From Vreelandella nanhaiensis (GTDB lineage Bacteria > Pseudomonadota > Gammaproteobacteria > Pseudomonadales > Halomonadaceae): DNA of 64,000 nt. The notes beneath the pieces are model-generated. The model saw only the letters and a program-made list of their open reading frames with translations, was not told where the DNA came from and ran no database searches. Below are positions 1 to 10,000 of this stretch, piece after piece. The stretch's first letter is position 1. Every line of letters begins with the position of its first letter. Where the stretch lies: contig NZ_RZHF01000015.1 in NCBI RefSeq assembly GCF_003990185.1, positions 186,136 to 250,135 on the forward strand, written 5' to 3'. The translations under genes were made by a program, and so were the position numbers.

Positions 1-2
1 AC

Positions 3-65
3 GGCGGTGTACCGGCGGCCAACCATGCCTTTGCCTTGGCCAAAGAGCTGGGCTGGGGTGAATGA
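3..65 (+). CDS. 3' end of an unidentified CDS (partial)
   Basis: The window opens inside a reading frame that ends with TGA at 63-65. The last residues read AANHAFALAKELGWGE, which has normal protein character; the other two frames give less plausible peptides. About 20 codons are too few to name a family. The gene is co-directional with the aldehyde dehydrogenase 58 bases downstream and could belong to the same aromatic catabolic unit. Confidence 0.4.
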   Translation, partial: GGVPAANHAFALAKELGWGE

Positions 66-122
66 TCGATTAGTTGTCGGCTGAACACTAATAACAATTC
101 ATACATTAATCGGAGCCATGCC

Positions 123-1574
123 ATGACGTCAGTTCAATTATTAATCGACGGCCAGCAGTGTCTTGCTTCAGATAGCGCCACCTTCAAGCGCTGCAATCCG
201 CTGAGTGGCGAAACGGTCTCTCAAGTGGCGGCGGCCTCGCTTGAAGATGTCAATCGGGCTATCGAAGCGGCTCACGGCGCTTTCAAGTCCTGGTCTCGGA
301 CGGGCCCAGGCGAGCGCCGGGCGAAGTTGACCAAGGCCGCTGAGCTGATGGAGTCACGCCAGCAGGCGTTCATCGATGCCATGGTGGATGAAACGGGCGC
401 TACCCCGGGTTGGGCAGGCTTTAATGTCATGGTGGCGGCGAACTTGTTGCGTGAATCGGCTGCCTTAACCACACAAATACAGGGCGATATTATCCCCTCC
501 AACGTGCCTGATAGCCTGGCCATGGGCATTCGCGTACCGTGCGGCGTGGTGGTCGGTATCGCCCCGTGGAACGCACCTATCATACTGGGTACGCGGGCCA
601 TTGCCGGGCCATTGGCGTGTGGTAACAGCGTTATACTGAAAGCATCAGAAATGTGCCCGAATACGCACGCGCTGATTGGGCAGGTGCTGCACGATGCGGG
701 CCTGGGTAACGGCGTTGTTAACGTTATCCATAATCAGCCCGAGCAAGCATCAAGTGTGGTTGGCGCATTAATAGAGCATCCGGCGGTTCGTCGTATCAAT
801 TTTACCGGCTCTACAACGGTTGGGCGAATTATTGCGGAGAAAGCCGCCAAGCACCTTAAACCCGTACTGCTAGAGCTTGGCGGTAAGGCACCTTTTCTGG
901 TGCTTGACGATGCCGATATTGACGCAGCGGTTGAAGCGGCCGCTTTCGGCGCCTTCTTCAATCAGGGGCAAATCTGCATGTCGACCGAGCGCTTGATCGT
1001 AGATGAAGCCGTTGCCGATGAGTTTGCCGAGAAGTTGGCGGCCAAAGCGAAGACACTGACAGCGGGAGATCCTCGTGCAGAAGGCAATGTACTGGGGACG
1101 CTCATCAACCAGGAATCTGGTCATAAGCTCAACGAACTGATCGATGACGCCCTCAGCAATGGCGCCCGCTTAGGCTCTGGAGGAAAGGCTGAAGGTGTCG
1201 TGATGCAGCCAACGCTGGTGGATAACGTCACAAAGGCAATGCGGCTTTATTCGGAAGAGTCCTTTGGTCCTGTGGTCGCCATGATTCGCGTCAAGGGTGA
1301 AGAGGAGGCCATTCGCGTTGCCAATGATAGCGAGTACGGCCTTTCAGGCGCCGTGTTTACCCGCGATAGCGCACGCGGGCTGCGGGTTGCTGGGCGAATT
1401 GAAACTGGCATCTGTCATATCAATGCGCCAACGGTACACGACGAGCCGCAAATGCCGTTTGGTGGCGTAAAAAGTAGCGGTTACGGACGCTTCGGTGGTA
1501 AGGCGGTCATCGAGGAGTTCACGGAACTGCGCTGGATGACGCTGCAAACCGGCCCGCGTCACTATCCTATCTAG
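123..1574 (+). CDS. NAD(P)-dependent aromatic aldehyde dehydrogenase (benzaldehyde/vanillin/salicylaldehyde type)
   Basis: This is a 483-residue member of the aldehyde dehydrogenase superfamily, which oxidises an aldehyde to its acid. Visible landmarks are the PWN motif with Asn150, the general base Glu251 in ELGGKAP, and the nucleophile Cys285 in NQGQICMS. The overall character is of the vanillin/benzaldehyde group. The start at 123 has CGGAG at 111-115; an ATG at 118 is out of frame. Benzoylformate decarboxylase, which makes an aryl aldehyde, lies about 1.1 kb downstream across a divergent regulator, so an aryl aldehyde is the likely substrate. Benzaldehyde, 4-hydroxybenzaldehyde and vanillin cannot be told apart from sequence alone. 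The last two would feed PobA or VanAB encoded nearby. Confidence 0.88.
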   Translation: MTSVQLLIDGQQCLASDSATFKRCNPLSGETVSQVAAASLEDVNRAIEAAHGAFKSWSRTGPGERRAKLTKAAELMESRQQAFIDAMVDETGATPGWAGFNVMVAANLLRESAALTTQIQGDIIPSNVPDSLAMGIRVPCGVVVGIAPWNAPIILGTRAIAGPLACGNSVILKASEMCPNTHALIGQVLHDAGLGNGVVNVIHNQPEQASSVVGALIEHPAVRRINFTGSTTVGRIIAEKAAKHLKPVLLELGGKAPFLVLDDADIDAAVEAAAFGAFFNQGQICMSTERLIVDEAVADEFAEKLAAKAKTLTAGDPRAEGNVLGTLINQESGHKLNELIDDALSNGARLGSGGKAEGVVMQPTLVDNVTKAMRLYSEESFGPVVAMIRVKGEEEAIRVANDSEYGLSGAVFTRDSARGLRVAGRIETGICHINAPTVHDEPQMPFGGVKSSGYGRFGGKAVIEEFTELRWMTLQTGPRHYPI

Positions 1575-1590
1575 CGCGATAACGGAGGAC

Positions 1591-1619
1591 AAAAATGGCG
1601 CTCCAGAGCGCCGTTTTTA
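1591..1619. terminator. Bidirectional intrinsic terminator
   Basis: A GGCGCT/AGCGCC stem (1597-1602 and 1607-1612) with a four-base loop is flanked by an A-run on the left and a T-run on the right. It lies between the convergent aldehyde dehydrogenase and LysR genes and could end transcription from both sides. Confidence 0.8.
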
Positions 1620-1667
1620 TTCAATACAAAAAATAATAAAAGTGAGCTGACGTCGCTCTTTGGGTAG

Positions 1668-2582
1668 CTATATCGTTTGGGCTGACGTCACAGCTTTGAT
1701 AATGGTGTCGCAAAACCAGCGTTGCGATGGCGCGCTGCTGGTTTGCGCATGCCAGTGAAGGGCCACACTGAAACTTGGAACTTCAAAGGGTAGTTCGTGT
1801 ATTTTAAGCAAGTGATCTTCAAAGCTGGCCGCAATTTGAAGAGGCAATATGGCGATAAGATCGCTGCCATGCAGGATTTGTGGCAAGACGGAAAAATGCG
1901 CCAGTGACAAGCTCACTTTTCGCTGAATACCCCGCAGCTCCATCACTTCTTCAACAAGATCGTGCCCCGACGAGGAGGAGATGGATACATGTCGTCCACG
2001 GGTAAACTGTTCAATACTTAAGCCCTTATCAGCTAAGTCATCAGCAGCAAGGTAATGCTCATTGAGTAAACAGACATAGCGGTCATTCAACAGCACGTGC
2101 TTTTGAATATTTGCGCCGTTTAACGGACGGCTACAAATAACGGCATTAACCTTGCCCGCCATCAACCATTCCTGGGCTTTTGCAATTTCCAGTGGCACCA
2201 CCTCCAGCTCAGCCTGGGGTGCCTGCGCATAAAAAAGATTTAAAATAGCCGGCAGCAACGCCATTTCACCTAGATCGGTTAGCGCCAAGCGGAAACGCAG
2301 CTTGCAATGGGCGGGCGTAAAATGGCGGCTACTCTCTATCGTGTCGTTAACCTGGCGCAAGGCCTCTTTTAGTGAAGGGTATAGCTGGTGCGCCACGGTA
2401 GTAGGCTCCATGCCCCGTGAAGTGCGCACAAAAAGCCGGTCATTGAACAGCTCTCTTAACCGATTTAAAGCGTAGCTGACCGATGGCTGGGTAACATATA
2501 GTTGCTCGGCTGTTTGAGTAACGCTGCCCGTTTCAAACAGTATCAGGAAGGTACGGATAAGATTAAGGTCAGTGTGGGCCAC
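1668..2582 (-). CDS. LysR-family transcriptional regulator
   Basis: This is a LysR-type regulator with an N-terminal winged helix-turn-helix (FLILFETGSVTQTAEQLYVTQPSVSYALNRL) and a C-terminal effector-binding domain, about 305 residues. The frame can be extended to a TTG at 2630. I prefer the GTG at 2582, just before AHTDLNLIRTF, because LysR proteins usually begin a few residues before that segment. The longer form would also overlap an operator-like dyad at 2617-2631. The gene is transcribed away from mdlC, the usual layout for a LysR activator of the divergent gene. The effector is not predictable; an aryl-glyoxylate or aryl aldehyde is a guess from context. Confidence 0.85.
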   Translation of the reverse strand: MAHTDLNLIRTFLILFETGSVTQTAEQLYVTQPSVSYALNRLRELFNDRLFVRTSRGMEPTTVAHQLYPSLKEALRQVNDTIESSRHFTPAHCKLRFRLALTDLGEMALLPAILNLFYAQAPQAELEVVPLEIAKAQEWLMAGKVNAVICSRPLNGANIQKHVLLNDRYVCLLNEHYLAADDLADKGLSIEQFTRGRHVSISSSSGHDLVEEVMELRGIQRKVSLSLAHFSVLPQILHGSDLIAILPLQIAASFEDHLLKIHELPFEVPSFSVALHWHAQTSSAPSQRWFCDTIIKAVTSAQTI

Positions 2583-2616
2583 GATATAGATCTCATTTAT
2601 TCTAAATAGAAATATT

Positions 2617-2631
2617 ATTGATTTGATCAAT
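2617..2631. promoter_or_regulatory. Candidate LysR operator between LysR gene and mdlC
   Basis: The perfect inverted repeat ATTGAT-N3-ATCAAT fits the T-N11-A form of LysR boxes. It lies in the AT-rich divergent region, about 50 bases before the mdlC start codon and about 35 bases before the preferred LysR start. Binding by the adjacent regulator is inferred. Confidence 0.5.
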
Positions 2632-2649
2632 TATAGTAACGGCAGCTAG

Positions 2650-4263
<1,614 letters not shown>

Positions 4264-4325
4264 GCCTTAAAACATCGCTTATGTCGTAACACCCTATTCA
4301 ACAAAGATAATAAGAGGACGAACTT

Positions 4326-5342
4326 ATGAAACGCGCCATCTCCCAAAGCCTGCTTCTAGCGTCTGTCGCCACCGTATCTTTTAGCGCACACGCCGAAACG
4401 CTAAGAATGTCCCATTTCTGGCCGTCGGCTTCCGCAGTGCATCAGGAAATTTTTGAAGCGTGGGCAAGTAGCGTCGAGGAAGCCTCCAATGGTGAGCTTG
4501 AAGTACAGATATTCCCTTCCGGGACGCTCAGCAAGCCGGATCACGCATATCAAGGCGTGGTTGACGGTATTTCTGATATCGCTGCGTCGCTTCAAGGCTA
4601 TACCTCAGGGCGCTTTCCGCTATCTGAAATAGTGCAGCTACCAGGCGTCTCCAGTAGTGCTCCTCAAGGCTCCTGTATTCTGCAAAAGATGTACGATGAT
4701 GAGCTGATCGCGAGCGAGTATGAGGACGTCAAAGTGCTCTTTTTATTTACAACAGGGCCAGCTTACCTACATACACGTAACGCTGATATTCAGTCGCCAG
4801 CAGATTTAAGTGGGCTGCGTATCCGTCGCCCGAGCGATGTTGCAGGAGAGATGCTTTCGAGTCTGGGCGCCGACCCGTTGGGCATGCCGGCGCCCGATAT
4901 CTATACGTCGCTTCAGCGCGGCGTCATGGATGGCTTGAGCTTTCCCTGGGAGGCGATGCGGGTTTTTGGTATCAACGAGTTGGTCAATTACCATCTGGAA
5001 GTGCCCTACTACTCAGGGGCGGTGATGGCGGTGATGAATCGCGGCGCCTACGAAGGCCTGTCTGACGAAATGCGCGAGGTGATCGACCGGCACAGCGGCA
5101 TGGAGTGGTCGCAGATTGCCGGTGGGGTCTATCACCGTCTGGATGCGGTAGGCCGTGAAGAGGCGCTGGAGCAAGGTGATACCATTCACACAGTAGAAAA
5201 TCCTTTAAATGATCCCGAATGGTCAGGCCCACTTGAAGAGGGCACCGAGCGTTACTTGGCGCGCCTGGAGGAGCGAGGCTTGAATAATGCACGGGATATC
5301 TACGAACACGCGTTAAGCTTGCGAGAAGAGTGTGCGGAGTAA
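4326..5342 (+). CDS. TRAP transporter substrate-binding protein (DctP family), copy A
   Basis: This is a 338-residue periplasmic solute receptor for a TRAP transporter. An N-terminal signal peptide is visible (MKR start, hydrophobic core, likely cleavage after SFSAHA). The mature part begins ETLRMSHFWP and carries the family's RRP segment and the conserved LQRGVMDGLSFPWE block. Two cysteines (in GSCIL and in the C-terminal EECAE) recur in the other two copies and could form a disulfide. Downstream of mdlC and upstream of pcaQ, it has no membrane subunits beside it. An aromatic acid ligand is inferred from context. It is clearly paralogous to the genes at 7957-8982 and 12057-13088. Confidence 0.9.
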   Translation: MKRAISQSLLLASVATVSFSAHAETLRMSHFWPSASAVHQEIFEAWASSVEEASNGELEVQIFPSGTLSKPDHAYQGVVDGISDIAASLQGYTSGRFPLSEIVQLPGVSSSAPQGSCILQKMYDDELIASEYEDVKVLFLFTTGPAYLHTRNADIQSPADLSGLRIRRPSDVAGEMLSSLGADPLGMPAPDIYTSLQRGVMDGLSFPWEAMRVFGINELVNYHLEVPYYSGAVMAVMNRGAYEGLSDEMREVIDRHSGMEWSQIAGGVYHRLDAVGREEALEQGDTIHTVENPLNDPEWSGPLEEGTERYLARLEERGLNNARDIYEHALSLREECAE

Positions 5343-5412
5343 ATTAAACGATTTCCTTGTGAGCGCGAATCGGCGAAGGTAGCGTCTTCTGTTTTGCTGA
5401 TAATAGAAAGCC

Positions 5413-6351
5413 ATGCTCAACGCCCGTATCAAACTACGCCACTTGATGGCCTTTCTCGAAGTCGCCAAGCGGCGCAGCTTTGCCCGCGCCGCTGAGGCGC
5501 TGGCGATTACACAACCGGGGATCTCCAAAGCGATACGCGAGCTTGAGGAGATTTTGCAAACGCCACTTTTCGAGCGCACTTCGCAAGGGGTGTCGCTCAC
5601 CCAGGCGGGCTTGACGCTGCTGCGCCATGCAGGCCCAGCCATGCGGGCGCTGGACGAAGGTGTCAGTGCTATCGGTGATGCGCATCATGGTGGACGCTGG
5701 CTGCGCATAGGAGCGCTATCCACCGTCGAGAGCCGTCTGTTGCCTGTGGCGATACAGCGCTGGCACAGTGCGTCAGCGGCTGGCCAGCACGATACCAGCG
5801 TCTCGGTAGTAACCGGCGCCAGTGCCTATCTACTTTCACGCTTGCGCCTAGGCGAGCTTGATATGGTGGTAGGGCGGATGACCGAGGCGCGGGAAATTGG
5901 CGATCTCTATTTTGAACATCTTTATTATGAACCGCTGGTTATCGTGGCACGCAGCGGTCATCCGCTTGCCCAGGTAACGCCGGTAGCCGCGAGCCAGCTC
6001 ATCGCCTATCCCTGGGCAGTGCCACCCCCGCAAACCACGCTGCGCCAACAGGTGGACAGCTTTTGTGTACGCCATGCCATTACGCTACCGCCGCTGTTGC
6101 TGGAGACGCTCTCGCTGCCGGTCAGCTATCGCTACACGCTGGAGAGCGACGCGCTCTGGATAGCCCCGCGGGAAGCGGTGATCGAAGAGCTGGAGAGAGG
6201 TCTGCTCAAAGAGCTCGCATTGCCGTTTGAGGCGCAGGGAGGATCTGTCGGCATTTGCACGAACGTGAGTATGACGAAATCGCTGACCCGCGACGCTTTT
6301 TGCGAAACGCTACGCCAAGTGGCGGCAGAGCGCATTATACCAAGGTCTTAA
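5413..6351 (+). CDS. pcaQ: LysR-family regulator of protocatechuate catabolism
   Basis: This 312-residue LysR protein has an N-terminal winged helix (HLMAFLEVAKRRSFARAAEAL, then ITQPGISKAIREL) and a C-terminal effector domain. PcaQ proteins have this N-terminal signature and sit beside pca genes. pcaHG follow directly, and a palindrome matching the PcaQ box lies 6 bases after its stop and before pcaH. In known systems PcaQ activates pca genes with a beta-ketoadipate pathway intermediate. Here pcaQ is co-oriented with pcaHG instead of divergent from them. The start ATG at 5413 is preceded by AGAAAG. Confidence 0.85.
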   Translation: MLNARIKLRHLMAFLEVAKRRSFARAAEALAITQPGISKAIRELEEILQTPLFERTSQGVSLTQAGLTLLRHAGPAMRALDEGVSAIGDAHHGGRWLRIGALSTVESRLLPVAIQRWHSASAAGQHDTSVSVVTGASAYLLSRLRLGELDMVVGRMTEAREIGDLYFEHLYYEPLVIVARSGHPLAQVTPVAASQLIAYPWAVPPPQTTLRQQVDSFCVRHAITLPPLLLETLSLPVSYRYTLESDALWIAPREAVIEELERGLLKELALPFEAQGGSVGICTNVSMTKSLTRDAFCETLRQVAAERIIPRS

Positions 6352-6356
6352 AGGCA

Positions 6357-6372
6357 ATAACCTATAGGTTAT
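6357..6372. promoter_or_regulatory. PcaQ-type operator upstream of pcaHG
   Basis: ATAACCTATAGGTTAT is a perfect 16-base palindrome. It matches the ATAACC-N4-GGTTAA PcaQ box described for Sinorhizobium meliloti in all but the last base. It lies 6 bases after the pcaQ stop and 117 bases before the preferred pcaH start. That pcaHG have their own regulated promoter here is inferred. Confidence 0.75.
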
Positions 6373-6489
6373 GAGCGAGAACGACTCTTCAATTGGCATG
6401 AATGAAGCAACGCGTCACACTTGATGAGTGAAAGCGCAAAGGGGGCAAGCGCCGCCCAATGCTTACCTCGCCATAAAGAGCATTTCGCC

Positions 6490-7212
6490 ATGCAATCTAA
6501 TCATAATCGCTTTGTGACCCGTGACCGTAACTGGCATCCGCCCGCCTATGCCCCTGGCTATAAAACTTCTATTGCGCGTTCGCCCCAGCAGGCGTTGATG
6601 AGCATGCAGCAGCCCACTGCTTCTGAGCTGACAGGGCCTGATTTCAGCCATCTGCGGATGGGGTCCTATGATAACGACCTGCTGATGAACTTCACGCAAG
6701 GCGAAGGGCTGCCTCAGGGTGAACGGATCATCTTGTTTGGCCGCGTGATGGACCAGTTTGGCAAGCCGGTACCCCATACGCTGGTAGAGATGTGGCAGGC
6801 CAATGCGGGTGGGCGCTATCGCCATAAGAAAGATGCTTACTTGGCACCGCTGGACCCTCACTTTGGTGGCGTGGGCCGCTGCTTGACCGACGATCAGGGT
6901 TTTTACCGTTTTCGGACCATCAAGCCAGGCCCCTACCCCTGGCCGAATGATGTAAATAGCTGGCGGCCGGCGCATATTCATGTCTCGGTCATGGGGCCGT
7001 CTATCTCTTCTCGGCTGATCACGCAAATGTACTTTGAGGGGGACCCACTGATTCCGCTATGCCCCATCGTGCACACGCTGAAAGACCCCGAAGCCGTGGA
7101 GACGATGGTCGGCCGCCTGGATATGGCTAACAGCAAGCCGATGGATTGCTTGGCTTACCGTTTTGACATTGTGGTGCGCGGCGAGCTGCAAACCTATTTT
7201 GAAAACCAATAA
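6490..7212 (+). CDS. pcaH: Protocatechuate 3,4-dioxygenase, beta subunit
   Basis: This is the beta subunit of the non-haem Fe(III) intradiol dioxygenase that cleaves protocatechuate to 3-carboxy-cis,cis-muconate. From the start at 6490 it has 240 residues. The iron ligands are visible as Tyr110 (GGRYRHK), Tyr149 (GPYPW), His162 and His164 (RPAHIHV), two residues offset from the P. putida numbering. The frame stays open to an ATG at 6424, but homologues begin close to [13 protein letters not shown] and AAAGAG lies just before 6490, so I prefer 6490. pcaG follows after about 12 bases. The next pathway genes (pcaB, pcaC, pcaD) are not in this window. Confidence 0.95.
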   Translation: MQSNHNRFVTRDRNWHPPAYAPGYKTSIARSPQQALMSMQQPTASELTGPDFSHLRMGSYDNDLLMNFTQGEGLPQGERIILFGRVMDQFGKPVPHTLVEMWQANAGGRYRHKKDAYLAPLDPHFGGVGRCLTDDQGFYRFRTIKPGPYPWPNDVNSWRPAHIHVSVMGPSISSRLITQMYFEGDPLIPLCPIVHTLKDPEAVETMVGRLDMANSKPMDCLAYRFDIVVRGELQTYFENQ

Positions 7213-7224
7213 GGCAGGGGATTG

Positions 7225-7860
7225 ATGATGAAACAGCCTAACACCCAGCCGATGAGCGAATTGATGTTGCGTGAAACCGCCTCGCAAACCGCCGGACCTT
7301 ACGTGCATATTGGTTTGGCGCTGGCCGCGGCCGGTAACCCCGAGCGCGACGAAGAGATCTGGAGCGAAATGGTCAAGCCTGATGCTTCAGGAGAGCATAT
7401 CGAGGTTGTGGGCACCGTTATTGATGGTAATGGTGATCTGGTGCGCGATGCCTTCCTGGAAGCGTGGCAGGCCGATGCGGAAGGGAATTACCAGTCCGAT
7501 TACGATCTACGTAAGCCATTTAATAGTTTCGGGCGGACCGCCACCACCTTTGATCACGGCAGTGAGTGGTCACTAAAGACCATCAAGCCAGGTGCCGTTG
7601 TGCACCCTAACGGCAAGCTGATGGCGCCGCACATCAACCTGGCGATATTTGCCCGTGGCGTGAATATCCACCTGCAAACGCGTCTCTATTTTGACGATGA
7701 GGTTGAGGCCAACCGCGAGTGTCCGGTGCTTTCGCGGGTTGAGTCAGACAATCGTCGCCAGACGTTGATCGCCAAGCGTGAAGAGGCCGGCGGCGTCATC
7801 CGCTATCGCTTTGATATTCGCTTGCAAGGGCCAGGGGAGACGATCTTTTTCGATTTCTGA
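7225..7860 (+). CDS. pcaG: Protocatechuate 3,4-dioxygenase, alpha subunit
   Basis: This is the alpha subunit of the dioxygenase, structurally like the beta subunit but without the full iron-ligand set. It has about 210 residues and includes SQTAGPYVHIGL near the N-terminus, EAWQADAEGNY and KPGAVVHPNGKLMAPHINLAIF. Three consecutive possible starts (TTG 7222, ATG 7225, ATG 7228) follow GGCAGGGG; one of the ATGs is preferred. It is coupled to pcaH and followed by a strong terminator, so pcaHG form a two-gene unit. Confidence 0.95.
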   Translation: MMKQPNTQPMSELMLRETASQTAGPYVHIGLALAAAGNPERDEEIWSEMVKPDASGEHIEVVGTVIDGNGDLVRDAFLEAWQADAEGNYQSDYDLRKPFNSFGRTATTFDHGSEWSLKTIKPGAVVHPNGKLMAPHINLAIFARGVNIHLQTRLYFDDEVEANRECPVLSRVESDNRRQTLIAKREEAGGVIRYRFDIRLQGPGETIFFDF

Positions 7861-7890
7861 CGCTCACCCAATGGATGAAAAGCAGTAAGT

Positions 7891-7922
7891 AAAAAGCGCC
7901 GGTTTTGAGTCCGGCGCTTTTT
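7891..7922. terminator. Bidirectional intrinsic terminator after pcaG
   Basis: An AGCGCCGG/CCGGCGCT stem (7895-7902 and 7911-7918) is flanked by A's on the left and T's on the right. It lies between the convergent pcaG and the TRAP binding-protein gene. Confidence 0.88.
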
Positions 7923-7956
7923 GGTTAGCGGCGATCAAGCGCAAAGGGCCACCTTG

Positions 7957-8982
7957 CTAGGCGTTGGTAACCGCGCACTCTTCTTTCAAACCCATCGCCG
8001 CATCGTAGATCTCTCTGGCATTACCCCCTACCTCGTTTAGGTAGTTATCGATGGTTTCCTGCAATACCGGGCCCCAATCGGGGTCGTTAAGTGCGTCTTC
8101 GATAACGATGAACTCATGCCCTGCCTCTTCAGCCTCTTGTCGGCCTTGCGCGATCAGCGTGTCGTAGACCTCGGCGGCGCGCATCGACCACTCCATACCA
8201 CTATGTTCATCGATCACCTGCTGAAGCTCTGCGGAGAGGTTCTCGTAGTTACGCTGGTTCATGACCGCGAACAGCGACAAATCGTAGAGAGGCACTTCGG
8301 TATGGTAATGCGCCAGCTCGTTGAGACGGAACGTTTTCATCCCTTCCCAGTTGAAGCTCAGGCCATCCACGACGCCACGCTGCATTGACGTAAATACATC
8401 CGGGGCGGGCATGCCGACGGCCTGTGCGTCGAGCCGCTCCATCATATCGCCCACCAAGGGTGTGGGCCTGCGCAGGCGTAAACCGGCCAAGTCGTCAGGT
8501 GTTTCGATCAACTTGTCTTTGGTATGCAGATAACCCGGGCCCGTGGTGAAGAAGAATAGCGGATGGGTGTCGGCATACTCTTGCTCCAGGTGGCCCTGCT
8601 CAAAAAGCGACTGCAGAATACACGCCCCCTCGCGAGCGCTTGATGAGACACCGGGTAGCTCAACGATCTGGGTTAACGGAAATCGGCCGGCCGTGTAACC
8701 CTGGGCGGACGCACCGACATCAGTGATGCCGCGCGTCGTGCTTTCGTATGTCTGTGCCGACTTGGCCAGCGTTTGGCTGGGAAACACTTCGACGTTAAGT
8801 TGGCCGTCGGAGGCTTCGTTTACGCTCTTCGACCATGCCTGGAAAAGCGCACTATCGATCATTGAACCGCCGGGCCATACATGCGCTAAGCGCAGCGTTG
8901 TCTGGGCTTGGGAGACAGCTGGCAACAAAACGAGCGCGCTGAGCAGCGCGGCTTGGGTCACGGTTGTCTGGGATTTTTTCAT
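7957..8982 (-). CDS. TRAP transporter substrate-binding protein (DctP family), copy B
   Basis: This is a 341-residue periplasmic receptor with a signal peptide (MKKSQ start, likely cleavage after PAVSQA) and a mature start of QTTLRLAHVWPGG. It carries the MQRGVVDGLSFNWEGMK block and the two recurring cysteines (GACIL and EECAV). The frame extends upstream to 9093, but the ATG at 8982 has a clear AAGGAT site and a proper signal peptide. It lies 49 bases downstream of vanB on the same strand and may be read with vanAB. No membrane subunits adjoin. Vanillate or a related methoxy-aromatic acid is the inferred ligand. Confidence 0.9.
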   Translation of the reverse strand: MKKSQTTVTQAALLSALVLLPAVSQAQTTLRLAHVWPGGSMIDSALFQAWSKSVNEASDGQLNVEVFPSQTLAKSAQTYESTTRGITDVGASAQGYTAGRFPLTQIVELPGVSSSAREGACILQSLFEQGHLEQEYADTHPLFFFTTGPGYLHTKDKLIETPDDLAGLRLRRPTPLVGDMMERLDAQAVGMPAPDVFTSMQRGVVDGLSFNWEGMKTFRLNELAHYHTEVPLYDLSLFAVMNQRNYENLSAELQQVIDEHSGMEWSMRAAEVYDTLIAQGRQEAEEAGHEFIVIEDALNDPDWGPVLQETIDNYLNEVGGNAREIYDAAMGLKEECAVTNA

Positions 8983-9031
8983 TGTAGTTATCCTTTGGAC
9001 TATCAAATAGGCTATTACCGTTGTTGGCGTA

Positions 9032-10000
9032 TCATAGATCCAGCACAAGTACTTTGCTTTTAGAGCGTGAACAGCAAGGCGTGAACTGGTCATTGGCGGC
9101 GTGCTCGTGATCCTCTAGGTAAAGATCTCGGTGATCCGGCTCGCCCTCCAACACACGCGTTAAACACGTACCGCATACCCCTTGTTCACAGGAAACCATC
9201 ACCTCAATGCCATTCTCTGAGAGAACTTGATGAACTGTTTTATCGGCGGGCACGGTAAAGCTTTCGCCACTGCTGGCGATACGCACTTCGAAACTGCCGT
9301 CTTGTGAACTGTCGATTTCGGCCCCGCTGAAATACTCGGTGTGCACCTGGTCGTTAGGCCAGCCATTCGCTTTGCAGGTAGTCATGACTGCATCAATGAA
9401 GCCTTTAGGCCCGCAGACATAGACGCGGGTATCAGCATCTGGCTGACCAAGCAGGGTATCGAGATTCAGATGCTGGCTTGGCTCGCCATCATCGAAGTGG
9501 AAGTGAACCTGCGCGGCAAAGTCGGCCTCAACAAGGCGTTGATAAAAAGCGGTCCTCTCCCTGGAACGCGTGCAGTAATGGAGCTCGAAGGCGCCATCAG
9601 TGTGCGCTAAGCGTTCGGCCATGCAGAGCAGTGGTGTAATACCAATGCCGCCTGCCAGCAGTACAATGCGCTGGGCGGGCTTGAGCGGAAAGTGATTTTT
9701 AGGCGCGCTGATCTGCACAAGATCGCCAATCTGTATCTCATCGTGCATGGCGCTAGAGCCGCCGCGTGAAGCGGGGTCGCGCAGTACCCCAATCAAGTAG
9801 CGGTCACGCTCGTCTGAGTGGTTGCAGAGTGAATATTGACGGATAACGCCGTCTTTAACGCGCACATCAATATGCGCACCCGCGCTAAAGGCCGGTAATT
9901 CCCGGCCATGCGGGTCAGCTAGCTCGAAGACCACAATATCCAAGGCTTCATCGTAACGCGCGATGACCTCGACAATGAGAGAAGGCGATGTATGGGTCAT
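9032..10000 (-). CDS. vanB: Vanillate O-demethylase, reductase subunit
   Basis: This 322-residue class IA oxygenase reductase has an FAD-binding beta barrel (RQYSLCN), an NAD-binding domain (LLAGGIGITPLL, then YVCGPKGFIDAV) and a C-terminal plant-type 2Fe-2S domain (CEQGVCGTCLTRV). It passes electrons from NADH to VanA. Its start overlaps the vanA stop by four bases, so translation is coupled. Confidence 0.93.
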   Translation of the reverse strand: MTHTSPSLIVEVIARYDEALDIVVFELADPHGRELPAFSAGAHIDVRVKDGVIRQYSLCNHSDERDRYLIGVLRDPASRGGSSAMHDEIQIGDLVQISAPKNHFPLKPAQRIVLLAGGIGITPLLCMAERLAHTDGAFELHYCTRSRERTAFYQRLVEADFAAQVHFHFDDGEPSQHLNLDTLLGQPDADTRVYVCGPKGFIDAVMTTCKANGWPNDQVHTEYFSGAEIDSSQDGSFEVRIASSGESFTVPADKTVHQVLSENGIEVMVSCEQGVCGTCLTRVLEGEPDHRDLYLEDHEHAANDQFTPCCSRSKSKVLVLDL

